Below are positions 9,904 to 18,262 of a stretch of DNA of 52,100 nucleotides, in pieces. Numbering within the stretch: position 1 is the stretch's first letter; every line of letters starts with the position of its first letter. The notes under the pieces were generated by a model. That model ran no database searches. It had not been told where the DNA came from and saw nothing but the letters and a program-made list of their open reading frames with translations. The translations under genes and the position numbers were made by a program. The DNA comes from Spirochaetota bacterium (GTDB taxonomy: Bacteria > Spirochaetota > UBA4802 > UB4802): positions 1 to 52,100 of the forward strand of contig JBFLZD010000026.1 of assembly GCA_040756435.1 (NCBI GenBank), given 5' to 3'.

Positions 9904-10134
9904 TATTACATTTATTTTAATAATTAGAAAATGTGTACATATTTATTTGTCAAATAATAATTTGTCATGTGTATCGGTGTATTTGTAAATATTACAATAA
10001 ATTTTGAAAATTAGTCTATTAAAAAAATTGTATATTAAAACCCTAAACTCAATTGACAATACATTCATTATCAATATTCTTGACAGTAATACTACTGATA
10101 TTTGGTGTAATGGAGAAAAACAACCAAGTTAGTA

Positions 10135-10162
10135 AATCCTCCAAAAAACATACTGGAGGATT
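10135..10162 (+). repeat. Inverted repeat that can sequester the transposase ribosome site
   Basis: AATCCTCCA and TGGAGGATT form a perfect nine-base stem around a ten-base loop. The right arm contains the GGAGGA ribosome site of the orfA remnant, whose ATG begins at 10165. Insertion sequences are known to use such hairpins to block transposase translation from read-through transcripts; that role here is inferred. Confidence 0.6.
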
Positions 10163-10164
10163 AA

Positions 10165-10341
10165 ATGAGCAAGAAGAAGAGAAGGCTCTTTAGCACTGAG
10201 GAAAATTTTAATACCGTCAAGCAGGTACTTGGCAAAGCAAAGACAGTTACATAGATAAGTGAAGAATATGGCATTCATCCAAATTTGTACTATCGCTGGC
10301 AGGGTGAATTTTTTGAAGCAGCCCTTAATGGTTTTAAATGA
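10165..10341 (+). pseudogene. IS3-family transposase OrfA remnant, interrupted and truncated
   Basis: The reading frame starts at the ATG after GGAGGA with MSKKKRRLFSTEENF. It hits an in-frame TAG at 10252-10254 and continues with ISEEYGIHPNLYYRWQGEF before TGA at 10339. This is the N-terminal helix-turn-helix of IS3/IS911-type OrfA (K-R-R-x-F-[ST]-x-E ... EYGIHPNLxYRW). A full OrfA is about 90-100 residues and is followed by an OrfB with a DDE core; neither the C-terminal leucine zipper nor OrfB is present. The element is therefore dead. No terminal inverted repeats or target duplication could be identified in the surrounding AT-rich spacer (9904-10587), which holds no other gene. Confidence 0.85.
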
Positions 10342-10445
10342 TTGAAGCAAGACAGTAATTATTTTTGTAATACAATGAGCAATTTTAGTGCACGTTAAAC
10401 TTATGGACTATTTTTTATTGACACAAAAAATTTTTTATATCATTA

Positions 10446-10454
10446 TGGTATAAT
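10446..10454 (+). promoter_or_regulatory. Extended -10 promoter candidate for the CsgG-like operon
   Basis: TGGTATAAT matches the extended -10 consensus (TGn then TATAAT) exactly. It lies about 135 bases before the first gene of the 10588-14227 operon. A TTGACA at 10418-10423 is spaced better for a weaker CATTAT at 10441. The match is to consensus only, in very AT-rich DNA. Confidence 0.4.
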
Positions 10455-10587
10455 AATTTTATTTACAATTCATCATTTTAACACTATAGAGCTTGTCTTA
10501 GAGTATTTTATATAGATTTCTGCACCTCATACACATTACTCACCTCTATAATGATAATTATGATGATTTACAAATAGTAAATATTGT

Positions 10588-11487
10588 ATGAATTACAAAT
10601 TCAAAATTTTAATTAATACTTTAATGTTTGTACTCATTATCGAAGTATTCTCCTCCTCATATGAATTATTAACCATATCATTTTATATGCCAGTATCAAC
10701 TAATAATGATGGTTTGGTATCAGAAAATATACATATATTTAATCAATTATTAACCAATTTAAAAAATAAACATAAAATAAATGTTAATGATCGAAAAGAA
10801 TTATCTAATATTTTAAATGATTTAGAAAAAGACATGGCCATCTACGATATGACCGTTATAAAGGATGCAAAGAAAATTGCCTCAGATTTTTTTATTACTG
10901 GTATTATCTATCATGAAAGTCATGTTAAAGTCCTCTTGCGAATTATCGAGGTAAAAACAGCAAAACTTATTGGAATAATAAATAAACAAATAATTGAGAT
11001 TCCAAAAAGCGATTATGAAATTATTTCTGTTATTAATGAATACTCTAAAGTTAAACAATCAATCCATTCAATTATTTTTGCTCCATTTAAAGATAATAGT
11101 TACAAACGTGAATATAAAGGAAAAGAATTTATCTTTTATGATTTAATTGCTGATTCGCTAATTAAAAATAGCTCATTTGCAATTTCAGTTGTTGATAGAA
11201 GTGAGATATCACGAATATTATCTGAACAAAGCTTAAATCTTTCAGGTATTGATAGTTCTGATGATTATATTAAATCCCTCAGATTAACAGGGGCTGATTT
11301 AATAATATTTTGCTCTATTCAAAAGTCAGGAAATAAAATCAGAATTTCATCCAGGGCTATAAATCCTACAGATGGGTCTATAGCTTTTTCCATATTCAAT
11401 GATTCATCTGTAGGAAATGAGGAAAAGTTATGTGTTGAAGTTGGAAAACAAATTTGTAATAAAATATATGAGGAAATACAACGATGA
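10588..11487 (+). CDS. Exported protein with two CsgG/LpoB-like domains
   Basis: 299 residues with an N-terminal hydrophobic segment (about 6-26) that looks like a signal peptide or anchor; no lipobox cysteine is visible. Two related halves follow. The second (about 165-290) shows the CsgG/FlgO/LpoB pattern: VVDRSEISRILSEQSL, then LTGADLIIFCSIQ, then IRISSRAINPTDGSIAF. The first (about 30-145) is a more worn copy (VNDRKELSNILNDLE ... ASDFFITGIIY ... LLRIIEVKTAKLIG). Family members sit in the periplasm or outer membrane as secretion pores or activators of envelope enzymes. The specific function is unknown. It has no clear ribosome site and overlaps the next gene by ATGA. Base composition is visibly more AT-rich than the arg or clp genes. 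Confidence 0.65.
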   Translation: MNYKFKILINTLMFVLIIEVFSSSYELLTISFYMPVSTNNDGLVSENIHIFNQLLTNLKNKHKINVNDRKELSNILNDLEKDMAIYDMTVIKDAKKIASDFFITGIIYHESHVKVLLRIIEVKTAKLIGIINKQIIEIPKSDYEIISVINEYSKVKQSIHSIIFAPFKDNSYKREYKGKEFIFYDLIADSLIKNSSFAISVVDRSEISRILSEQSLNLSGIDSSDDYIKSLRLTGADLIIFCSIQKSGNKIRISSRAINPTDGSIAFSIFNDSSVGNEEKLCVEVGKQICNKIYEEIQR

Positions 11488-12566
11488 GAAAAATAATTAT
11501 AATTTTTTTATCTATATTTTTAACACTCATATCGATAACACTTTTTGCGAATAAAAAAGATTCAATTATATTTCTTTCATATTATGTAAACTATAAAACA
11601 GGATATGTAATCGACTTTGAACCATGGTTTTATGCATATAATGCAAAATATAATCAATCAGATACTTCAAATGATTTTGTCATAGAAGCACAAAATGGCG
11701 AAGCATGGAGTTTTAGTAAAAGTTTCCTAACTAATGAAAGTTATGCAGTCAATGATATTCGCTTTATAATAGATGGGCTATGTAAAATGTTTCCTACAAT
11801 GACTCAGGAACAGATTAAGCCTGTAGCTCAGACTTTTATAGATTATGGTCGAATACCTGAGAAAACAGAACCAGATATGCCTGATATGCTTGCATATCTG
11901 CAACCTCACCCACAGAATAAAAATTTTTTACAGGCTTTTACTTTTTTTAAGTCAGGAAACAAAGGGGTAATCATACAATCTATGGTGCTCGCTACCAAGG
12001 AGGCTTCAGATCAGCTGGCATCGATTATGTATAAATTTAGATTTCTTTCTACAAAGGAATATTCTATTAATGAAAATTCCTATAAACATAATTACTTTAA
12101 ATTTCAATTCACTACTTCTAATGATTATGTTATAATCCCACAAAGTAGAGGTTTTGACAGGTTTTTTATGTTAAGTTCAATATATTCACCTCTGGATAGT
12201 GTAAAACCATTATTTGCTACTATCTACAAAGTGCAGGTTGATGAAACTCTTCCGGCTGAAGAACAGATTCAAGATATAGCTGAAGCTCATATAAGCAATA
12301 CTCAAAAAGGACAAATTCAGAATTATTTTAATATGCTTTTGAGTATTATAAAAAAGCCTCAGATAATAAAAACAAATTATGGTAAGTCAAACGGTCTCAG
12401 GGCAATATATGCAGTTTCTGGGTTCAATCAGTTAGGTATAGTTTATGATTTAATAAAAGTTGGAAATAATTATATTCTTATAGTTGTCCAAATAAAAAAT
12501 ATAGATTCCAAAGAGATTAATAATTATGTTAATGAATTTACGAAAGGGTTAAAAGTTGAAATATGA
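11484..12566 (+). CDS. Exported protein of unknown function, middle gene of CsgG-like operon
   Basis: 360 residues. An N-terminal hydrophobic run (about 3-22) ending in LFANKK looks like a signal peptide, so the protein should be exported. I recognise no domain in the remainder. It contains aromatic-rich segments (FLSYYVNYKTGYVIDFEPWFYAY) and a C-terminal part alternating predicted beta strands (GLRAIYAVSGFNQLGIVYDL; NYILIVVQIK). Start and stop both overlap the neighbouring genes by four bases (ATGA), so the three proteins are almost certainly made together and probably act in one envelope complex (inference). Confidence 0.6.
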   Translation: MRKIIIIFLSIFLTLISITLFANKKDSIIFLSYYVNYKTGYVIDFEPWFYAYNAKYNQSDTSNDFVIEAQNGEAWSFSKSFLTNESYAVNDIRFIIDGLCKMFPTMTQEQIKPVAQTFIDYGRIPEKTEPDMPDMLAYLQPHPQNKNFLQAFTFFKSGNKGVIIQSMVLATKEASDQLASIMYKFRFLSTKEYSINENSYKHNYFKFQFTTSNDYVIIPQSRGFDRFFMLSSIYSPLDSVKPLFATIYKVQVDETLPAEEQIQDIAEAHISNTQKGQIQNYFNMLLSIIKKPQIIKTNYGKSNGLRAIYAVSGFNQLGIVYDLIKVGNNYILIVVQIKNIDSKEINNYVNEFTKGLKVEI

Positions 12567-14227
12567 AGTATTTGCGTATAATATCAATATTTTTTTCTAT
12601 TTTATTTTATTGTATTACTGCTCAAGCACAGGTAATACGAGTGGCTGTTATTGGTTTTGAAAAATATGGTGGGATATCGCTTGATTTTGAATTGGGGTTA
12701 GCTCTTCAGCAGGGAATTATTGATTCTTTAGCTCCATATCAAAAATATGGAATTACAGTTATAGATAGAGGTAATTTGGAGCATATTATACAAGAAAATA
12801 ATTTACAAAAAGCAGGATTGATAACTGAAAGAGATAGCAATCAATACAAGGGGCTTGCACATTGTGATATTATTATCGGTGGAAACTATCAGGTAACAGA
12901 AGAAAACATAAAAGTGTTAATAAGGGTAGAAAATATTAAGAATGAAAATATAGTTATTTCTGAAATTATCAAAACATGTACTGAAAATACATTGTTTGAT
13001 ATTTTTGAACCAGCTACAAATGAAATAATAAAATTAATAGGGCTCTCTCAAAAAAAAGAAAAACCAATTATTGACAACACTATGAATGCAAAATCTTTTA
13101 TGCTATATTTAAAAGGAAAAGAATCACTTCTTTGTGGACCAAATTATGAGTCAAGAATGACTAAAACATTACAATATTATAAGCAGGCTCTGGAATTATC
13201 GCCTGATGAACCCCTATACAAAGCATCATATGTGGAAGTAAATTGCTTGCTATCTGAATATAAGAGAATTATTGGGAAAAATAAGGAAGCATTCCAACAC
13301 CTTGTTGAAGCTATAAAAAATGCAAAGGATTTATTTTACAGATACCCTTGGATTCCTCAATGTACATCTGCATGGGCAATGAGCCTTGATTCATTGACTC
13401 CTTATTACTTTTCTGTTTTAGAATATTCAAAAAAATACAATATTAATTGGATAAAACAATACCAATCAGTGTATGAATTCAGGAAAAATGAAATAATTCC
13501 ATTATTTGAAGATGCCCTGAAAAATAATCCATATTCATATTCATTATTGATAATGATGTCCAAAGCGTTAATGGAAAATCAAAAATACATTGATGCTGAA
13601 GAACTTTTAAAACGTGCTATTGATATTGAACCGTTATCATTTTACTCAAGAACAATGCTTGCCCGCTGTTATATAATGCAAAACCGTAACCGAATGGCCA
13701 TCCATGTTATAAAAAATTCGGAAGAATATATTGGTTCTGATATTTTATCATTATGGTATATCACCAATGCCTATATAAATATTGATGAATATGAAAAATC
13801 AATTGGTTATGCTAACAAAATGATGAATCTTGAACCATTTAATCATCTTGGATATTATACTAAAGGATTAGTATGTTTAAAATTGGGAAAAAGTGATGAA
13901 GCAGCACAATATTTTAAGCAAGCATTAGTATATTACCAATTACATGGCCCTAGCTTGCTACAGATGGGGAAATATTATTATAACCAATCTAATAAAAAGG
14001 AGTCCTTAAAATATTACAATACCATAATAAATCAATTAGACTCTGATAAGGAATTTTATGAAGATGAAATTCTGGCGATAGCGTTTGATGCAATAATAAA
14101 CTCAGGTGATGTAACATCAATAAAAACCTTAAAGGATAAGCTGAATTTTCTTATAAAAACAGGTAATAATGAATTTTATGTTTATTATAAAAATCTAGCT
14201 GAAAAAAAACTAGAAGAATTAAAATAA
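12563..14227 (+). CDS. Exported CsgG-like / TPR protein
   Basis: 554 residues. A signal peptide (about 1-22, ending AQAQ) is followed by a CsgG/TolB-N-like domain (about 23-155). Its landmarks are IRVAVIGFEKYG, TVIDRGNLEHIIQENNL, CDIIIGGNYQ and VLIRVEN. The rest (about 170-554) is TPR-like helical repeats, for example MLYLKGKESLL, YYKQALELSPDEPLYK, AEELLKRAIDIEPLSFYS and AAQYFKQALVYYQLHG. The CsgG-like domain is related to both halves of the first gene of the operon. The combination suggests a periplasmic sensor or assembly factor with a protein-binding TPR tail. No enzyme motif is seen. The gene is convergent with argF; the 44-base gap holds no terminator I can recognise. Confidence 0.7.
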   Translation: MKYLRIISIFFSILFYCITAQAQVIRVAVIGFEKYGGISLDFELGLALQQGIIDSLAPYQKYGITVIDRGNLEHIIQENNLQKAGLITERDSNQYKGLAHCDIIIGGNYQVTEENIKVLIRVENIKNENIVISEIIKTCTENTLFDIFEPATNEIIKLIGLSQKKEKPIIDNTMNAKSFMLYLKGKESLLCGPNYESRMTKTLQYYKQALELSPDEPLYKASYVEVNCLLSEYKRIIGKNKEAFQHLVEAIKNAKDLFYRYPWIPQCTSAWAMSLDSLTPYYFSVLEYSKKYNINWIKQYQSVYEFRKNEIIPLFEDALKNNPYSYSLLIMMSKALMENQKYIDAEELLKRAIDIEPLSFYSRTMLARCYIMQNRNRMAIHVIKNSEEYIGSDILSLWYITNAYINIDEYEKSIGYANKMMNLEPFNHLGYYTKGLVCLKLGKSDEAAQYFKQALVYYQLHGPSLLQMGKYYYNQSNKKESLKYYNTIINQLDSDKEFYEDEILAIAFDAIINSGDVTSIKTLKDKLNFLIKTGNNEFYVYYKNLAEKKLEELK

Positions 14228-14271
14228 AATGAGTTTTATATAACTTTTCAATAATCTAATATTATCTAATT

Positions 14272-15213
14272 TTACTTCATCAATGTGCAAAGAATAGCTT
14301 TCTGTACATGCATTCTGTTCTCAGCCTGGTCCAGCACAATGGATTGTGGCGAATCAATAACATCATCGGTTATTTCCTCACCCCTGTGAGCTGGCAGACA
14401 ATGCATCACTTTGCATTCGGGGGAACATTTATCCAGTATCTTTCGTGTTATTTTATATTTAGCAAAATCCTTTTTTCTTCGTGAAGCTTCTTTTTCCTGG
14501 CCCATGCTAACCCAGACATCGGTGTAAAGATGTGTAGCATTTTCAACAGCCAATGCTATATCACTGGTAAGCGTTATAACACTTCCTGATTTTGAAGCAA
14601 TAGAAAATGCCAGTTCTACCACCTCTTTTTTTGGATAATAGCCTTTAGGGCAGGCCAATGCAAAATCAACACCTAACATTGCAGCAGTTAACATTAATGA
14701 TTGTGCTACATTATTGCCATCTCCTACAAAAGCTAACTTAACATTTTTAAAATTTCTATTAGATTCATATATAGTGAAAAAGTCAGCTAATGCCTGGCAT
14801 GGATGAAACATGTCGGTAAGGCCGTTGATTACAGGAATTGTAGAATTTTGAGCTAACTCTATAGCAGTTGCATGTGCATAACACCGTATCATAATACCAT
14901 CTAAATATCGTGATAATACTTTTGCAGTATCCGCAACGGTTTCCCCGCGTCCTAATTGTATATCATCCCTGCTTAAGAAAAGAGCATAACCACCTAATTG
15001 AAACATAGCCACTTCAAATGATACCCGTGTACGGGTGGATGTTTTTTCAAATATCATGCCCAGGGTTTTCCCTTTAAGATATGAATTGATTTTTCCCTGT
15101 TTCAGTTCATCTTTAAGCTTTTTTGACAGTTCAAATATTGAAATAATTTCTTCTTTTGAAAAATCAGTTACGGATAATAAATCTTTTGATTTTACCCTGG
15201 GTATCTTTATCAT
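14272..15213 (-). CDS. argF: Ornithine carbamoyltransferase
   Basis: 313 residues, full length. It makes citrulline from ornithine and carbamoyl phosphate. The carbamoyl-phosphate motif STRTRVSFE, the HPCQALAD motif and the ornithine-site HCLPAHRGEE are all intact. An aspartate carbamoyltransferase is excluded by the HCLP motif. The ATG overlaps the argD stop as ATGA, so argD-argF is one operon. Confidence 0.97.
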   Translation of the reverse strand: MIKIPRVKSKDLLSVTDFSKEEIISIFELSKKLKDELKQGKINSYLKGKTLGMIFEKTSTRTRVSFEVAMFQLGGYALFLSRDDIQLGRGETVADTAKVLSRYLDGIMIRCYAHATAIELAQNSTIPVINGLTDMFHPCQALADFFTIYESNRNFKNVKLAFVGDGNNVAQSLMLTAAMLGVDFALACPKGYYPKKEVVELAFSIASKSGSVITLTSDIALAVENATHLYTDVWVSMGQEKEASRRKKDFAKYKITRKILDKCSPECKVMHCLPAHRGEEITDDVIDSPQSIVLDQAENRMHVQKAILCTLMK

Positions 15214-16430
15214 ACTGTTGCTCCTGCAAAAATGCTATCAAGAATCAAAAGGCCTTCTTTAACAAGCTTAGTTGATATTGTTAACGGTGGCATGATTCGT
15301 ATTACTTTCTCAGCAGTGCAGTTTATAACCAACCCTTTTTGTAACGCTTCAAGTACTAAAGGCTGACCTGGAATTGATAATTCTACACCAATATGAAGCC
15401 CAATCCCTCTAACATCAACTATCAGTTTAGGATATTTTGATTTCATGAGCGATAGTTCCTTAATAATTAATTCGCCTGTTTTGCGGATATTATGAAGTGC
15501 AGTTTCTTTACTTAATGTCTCAAGTACTGCCTTTGCTGCAGCAGTGGCTAAATGGTTACCACCAAATGTTGTACCGTGTGTACCTTTGGGGAAATAATCC
15601 ACAAGAAAATCTTTTGTGTGGATTGCACCGATAGGTACGCCGCCACCCAGGCCTTTTGCCATTGTAATGACATCTGGAGTTATATCGTAATGCTGAAATG
15701 CAAACATCTTTCCAGTTCTGGCAATGCCGGTCTGAACCTCATCTATTATCAAGAGAATACTGTTTTCTTTTGTAACAGTATCTATCGTTTTGATAAATGC
15801 ACTGTCAGCAATTTTGATGCCACCTTCGCCCTGTACAAGCTCTGTTATTACAGCACATATTTTTCCTTTGTATTTTCTTACAGTTTTTTTAAATGCAGTG
15901 ATATCATTGAATGGAACATAGATAAATCCAGGAACTATCGGTCCAAACCCTGAATGAATTTTTTCCTGTGCTGTTGCCGACATGGCACCAAATGTTCTTC
16001 CGTGAAATGAATTGGTAAATGATATAATGTGATATTTTTTTGGTGATTGTGATAAACCAAATTTTCGTGCTAATTTTATTGCTGCTTCACTGGCTTCCGT
16101 ACCACTGTTGGTAAAAAGTGTTTTTCCAGGAAATGCAGTTTTTGATATTAGCCTGGCTGCTTCAATCTGTTCTTTATTAAAATACCAATTTGAAGAATGG
16201 AGTATTTTATTAACCTGACCATGCAAAGCTTTATTCAATGCTGGATGATTATATCCTAATGAATTGACTGCAATACCTGCAAAAAAATCAATATACCGTT
16301 GGCCATCCTGATCAAATAGAATGCAACCGTTTCCATGTGTAAAACAAACCGGAAGGCGTGTTCCATAATTCTGAAAAAGATACTGTTTGTCCAGTTGCAT
16401 TAAAGCCTGTAATTTTTTGGATTCTTTCAT
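15210..16430 (-). CDS. argD: Acetylornithine aminotransferase
   Basis: 406 residues from the chosen ATG. This PLP-dependent class III aminotransferase interconverts N-acetylglutamate semialdehyde and acetylornithine; some homologues also act on succinyl-diaminopimelate. Motifs include FTNSGTEASEAAIKLAR, LLIIDEVQTGIARTG and the PLP lysine in TMAKGLGGGVPIGA. The frame is open 25 codons further upstream to a TTG at 16505. That extension reads through a hairpin and begins on what looks like a -35 box, and it does not resemble the family. The ATG at 16430 (MKESKKLQALMQLDKQYL) gives the normal N-terminus. It is transcribed together with argF, and the GCGATAGTTCCT word lies at 15449. Confidence 0.96.
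   Translation of the reverse strand: MKESKKLQALMQLDKQYLFQNYGTRLPVCFTHGNGCILFDQDGQRYIDFFAGIAVNSLGYNHPALNKALHGQVNKILHSSNWYFNKEQIEAARLISKTAFPGKTLFTNSGTEASEAAIKLARKFGLSQSPKKYHIISFTNSFHGRTFGAMSATAQEKIHSGFGPIVPGFIYVPFNDITAFKKTVRKYKGKICAVITELVQGEGGIKIADSAFIKTIDTVTKENSILLIIDEVQTGIARTGKMFAFQHYDITPDVITMAKGLGGGVPIGAIHTKDFLVDYFPKGTHGTTFGGNHLATAAAKAVLETLSKETALHNIRKTGELIIKELSLMKSKYPKLIVDVRGIGLHIGVELSIPGQPLVLEALQKGLVINCTAEKVIRIMPPLTISTKLVKEGLLILDSIFAGATV
15449..15460 (+). repeat. GCGATAGTTCCT word, copy 2 (long form)
   Basis: Exact 12-base copy within argD. On the coding strand it falls on Glu-Leu-Ser-Leu codons. Confidence 0.7.
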
Positions 16431-16441
16431 ACAAACATCCC

Positions 16442-16471
16442 ATAAAAAAAATAAATCGGGTTGCCCCGATT
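16442..16471 (-). terminator. argD: Terminator-like hairpin in the argD leader
   Basis: On the minus strand AATCGGG, loop GCAA and CCCGATT form a seven-base stem with a GNRA-type loop. It is followed by TATTTTTTT, a good U-tract. It lies 12 bases before the argD ATG, an unusual place for a terminator. It could insulate argD from read-through, stop transcription conditionally, or protect the 5' end of the mRNA. Confidence 0.6.
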
Positions 16472-16477
16472 GCAAAC

Positions 16478-16505
16478 TACATATAGTATATTTGTATAAT
16501 GTCAA
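16478..16505 (-). promoter_or_regulatory. argD: Promoter candidate for argD-argF
   Basis: On the minus strand a perfect TTGACA (16505-16500) is followed after 16 bases by TATGTA (16483-16478). Transcription would start near the base of the hairpin at 16442-16471. The -10 match is only fair. Confidence 0.35.
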
Positions 16506-16670
16506 TACATTTTGATATTTTTTAATAAAAATTAATATATTGTTTTTATTGCAACAAAATCATAAATTTTTGCCAAAATGATTTAAAAATGGTTTGCATA
16601 TACACATATTTTATAGTATTATATAATTTGATAGTATCATTATGTGAGATAGTAACCATGAAGAGGATTT

Positions 16671-17195
16671 ATGTTGTGTGAACGATGTAAACAACGTGAA
16701 GCAACTGTTCATTTGACTGAAATCATCAGAAATGAGAAGACTGAAGTACACTTGTGTGACAATTGTGCACGGGATATGGGTTTAAGTTCTCATGGTGGGG
16801 GGTTTTCGTTAACGGTTTCTGATATGATGTCATTTTTGGATGCCAAAGAAATGACGGATATGGTTGACAGCAATACCTGCGCCACCTGTGGTTGGACTTT
16901 AATTGATTACAAACGTACTGGCAAAGTAGGGTGTGCTGATTGTTACAGCTTCTTCAAAGAATCGCTGACCCCCATTTTAGCCGGATATCATGGTTCAACA
17001 TACCATATTGGCAAAATGCCGCTTAAATACATTGAGCACAGAAAATCCAGGGGAATGATTGATACGGTGAGGTCAAAGAATGTTGCCACATTGTCGTTGC
17101 ACGATCTTGAAAAGATGCTGGAAATAGCAGTTCAAAATGAAAATTATGAAGAAGCAGCTAAACTTAGAGATGAAATAAAAAGACTAAAAGGTTAA
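16671..17195 (+). CDS. mcsA: McsA-like zinc-finger activator of McsB
   Basis: 174 residues. Paired CxxC motifs (C3/C6, C29/C32 and two further pairs near CATCGW and CADCYS) are expected to bind zinc. A C-terminal UVR motif (ENYEEAAKLRDEIKRLK) is the typical ClpC/UvrB-like coiled contact. In Firmicutes McsA activates the arginine kinase McsB. GAGG before the ATG supports the start. mcsB begins eleven bases after the stop. TATAAT at 16622-16627 is a possible -10 element, but no good -35 is paired with it. Confidence 0.9.
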   Translation: MLCERCKQREATVHLTEIIRNEKTEVHLCDNCARDMGLSSHGGGFSLTVSDMMSFLDAKEMTDMVDSNTCATCGWTLIDYKRTGKVGCADCYSFFKESLTPILAGYHGSTYHIGKMPLKYIEHRKSRGMIDTVRSKNVATLSLHDLEKMLEIAVQNENYEEAAKLRDEIKRLKG

Positions 17196-17206
17196 AAGAG
17201 GCTTTA

Positions 17207-18256
17207 ATGTTTGAACAGCTGCTTTCACAGTCACCATTCTGGTCACAGGTAGGGCCTTCGGCTGATGTTGTCATGACCACACGAGTCAGACTGGCAAGAA
17301 ATTTGCCGTCATTACCTTTTGGAAACAAGATGGATGAAGCTGATATATCAACGCTGGAATCAATTGTTCACCAGGCAGTAATAACATCAAAATATTTTGG
17401 AAATGCTCAGTTTATTAGTTTAAAAGATTGCTCTTCAGATGACAGACGCTTTTTACGTGAACGGGATATAATAACTCATGAAATGGAATTGAACAACGAT
17501 AGTTGTGTTGTTTTTGATCCCCGCCAGCAATATTCTATTCTGATAAATGAAGAAGATCATATCAGGATTCAGGTCATTAAACCAGGTTTGCAGATGCTAT
17601 CGGCATTTAAATTAGCTGATGAAATAGATGATGAATTAAATAAATATATTTCGTATGCATTTACTGATGATTTTGGCTTTTTAACTACCTGTCCTTCCAA
17701 TGTTGGTACTGGCATGCGTGTTTCAGCTATGCTTCATTTACCAATGCTTACCGCTGCAAAAAATATGGGTGAAGTAATAAAATTGGTCAGAGAATACCAG
17801 GCACAGTTAAAAGGAATTGTCCATGATGCAACAAAAACCGTTGGTAGCATGTATATTATCAGTAATAAAGCCACATTGGGAAAATCTGAGATAGATATAA
17901 TAGAAGAAATTGATAAAGTAATAAGCCTCATTATTGATCTTGAAAATGAAGCACGGGACGAGTATTATCAGCATCACAAGGATGTACTGGAAGATATGGT
18001 ATGGCGTTCGTATGGTATAGTAACATTTTCACGGTCAATGAGTTATGCAGAAGCCATAGAGCATCTATCTTTAATAAGATTAGGGGTTGTTTTGTCGATA
18101 ATAAAAAATATTGAACTTTCTGTAATTAATGATTTAATGATACATATACAGGTATCTCATCTTCAGAAAATTGCAGGCAGGCAATTTGCAAGCAGTGAAG
18201 AAGGAGATGCCTTCAGAGCAGCATATCTTCGAAAAAAATTCGAAGATAAGGAGTAA
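17207..18256 (+). CDS. mcsB: Protein-arginine kinase McsB
   Basis: 349 residues of the ATP:guanido phosphotransferase fold. It phosphorylates arginines on client proteins and so marks them for ClpC:ClpP degradation. VMTTRVRLARNLP matches the N-terminal nucleotide-binding segment. TTCPSNVGTGMRVSAMLHLP carries the conserved catalytic-region Cys and the N-x-GTG-x-R loop. Near the C-terminus the allosteric phospho-arginine motif, usually RDxxRA, appears as GDAFRA: the first arginine is replaced by glycine while D, R and A remain. AGAGG precedes the start. The gene lies between mcsA and clpC with short gaps. Confidence 0.95.
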   Translation: MFEQLLSQSPFWSQVGPSADVVMTTRVRLARNLPSLPFGNKMDEADISTLESIVHQAVITSKYFGNAQFISLKDCSSDDRRFLRERDIITHEMELNNDSCVVFDPRQQYSILINEEDHIRIQVIKPGLQMLSAFKLADEIDDELNKYISYAFTDDFGFLTTCPSNVGTGMRVSAMLHLPMLTAAKNMGEVIKLVREYQAQLKGIVHDATKTVGSMYIISNKATLGKSEIDIIEEIDKVISLIIDLENEARDEYYQHHKDVLEDMVWRSYGIVTFSRSMSYAEAIEHLSLIRLGVVLSIIKNIELSVINDLMIHIQVSHLQKIAGRQFASSEEGDAFRAAYLRKKFEDKE

Positions 18257-18262
18257 AAAAAT

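Noticed and set aside
9904-10587. Complete insertion sequence or terminal inverted repeats around the orfA remnant
   Set aside because: No OrfB, DDE motif, matched ends or target duplication could be seen.
15552-15953. 133-codon open frame antisense to argD
   Set aside because: Cys/Phe/Tyr-rich translation typical of an antisense shadow; argD on the other strand is complete and conserved.
16431-16505. N-terminal extension of argD by 25 codons from a TTG
   Set aside because: It reads through a terminator-like hairpin, begins on a TTGACA box and does not resemble the aminotransferase N-terminus.
16506-16670. CtsR or CIRCE operator before mcsA
   Set aside because: Neither a GGTCAAA direct repeat nor the TTAGCACTC inverted repeat is found.
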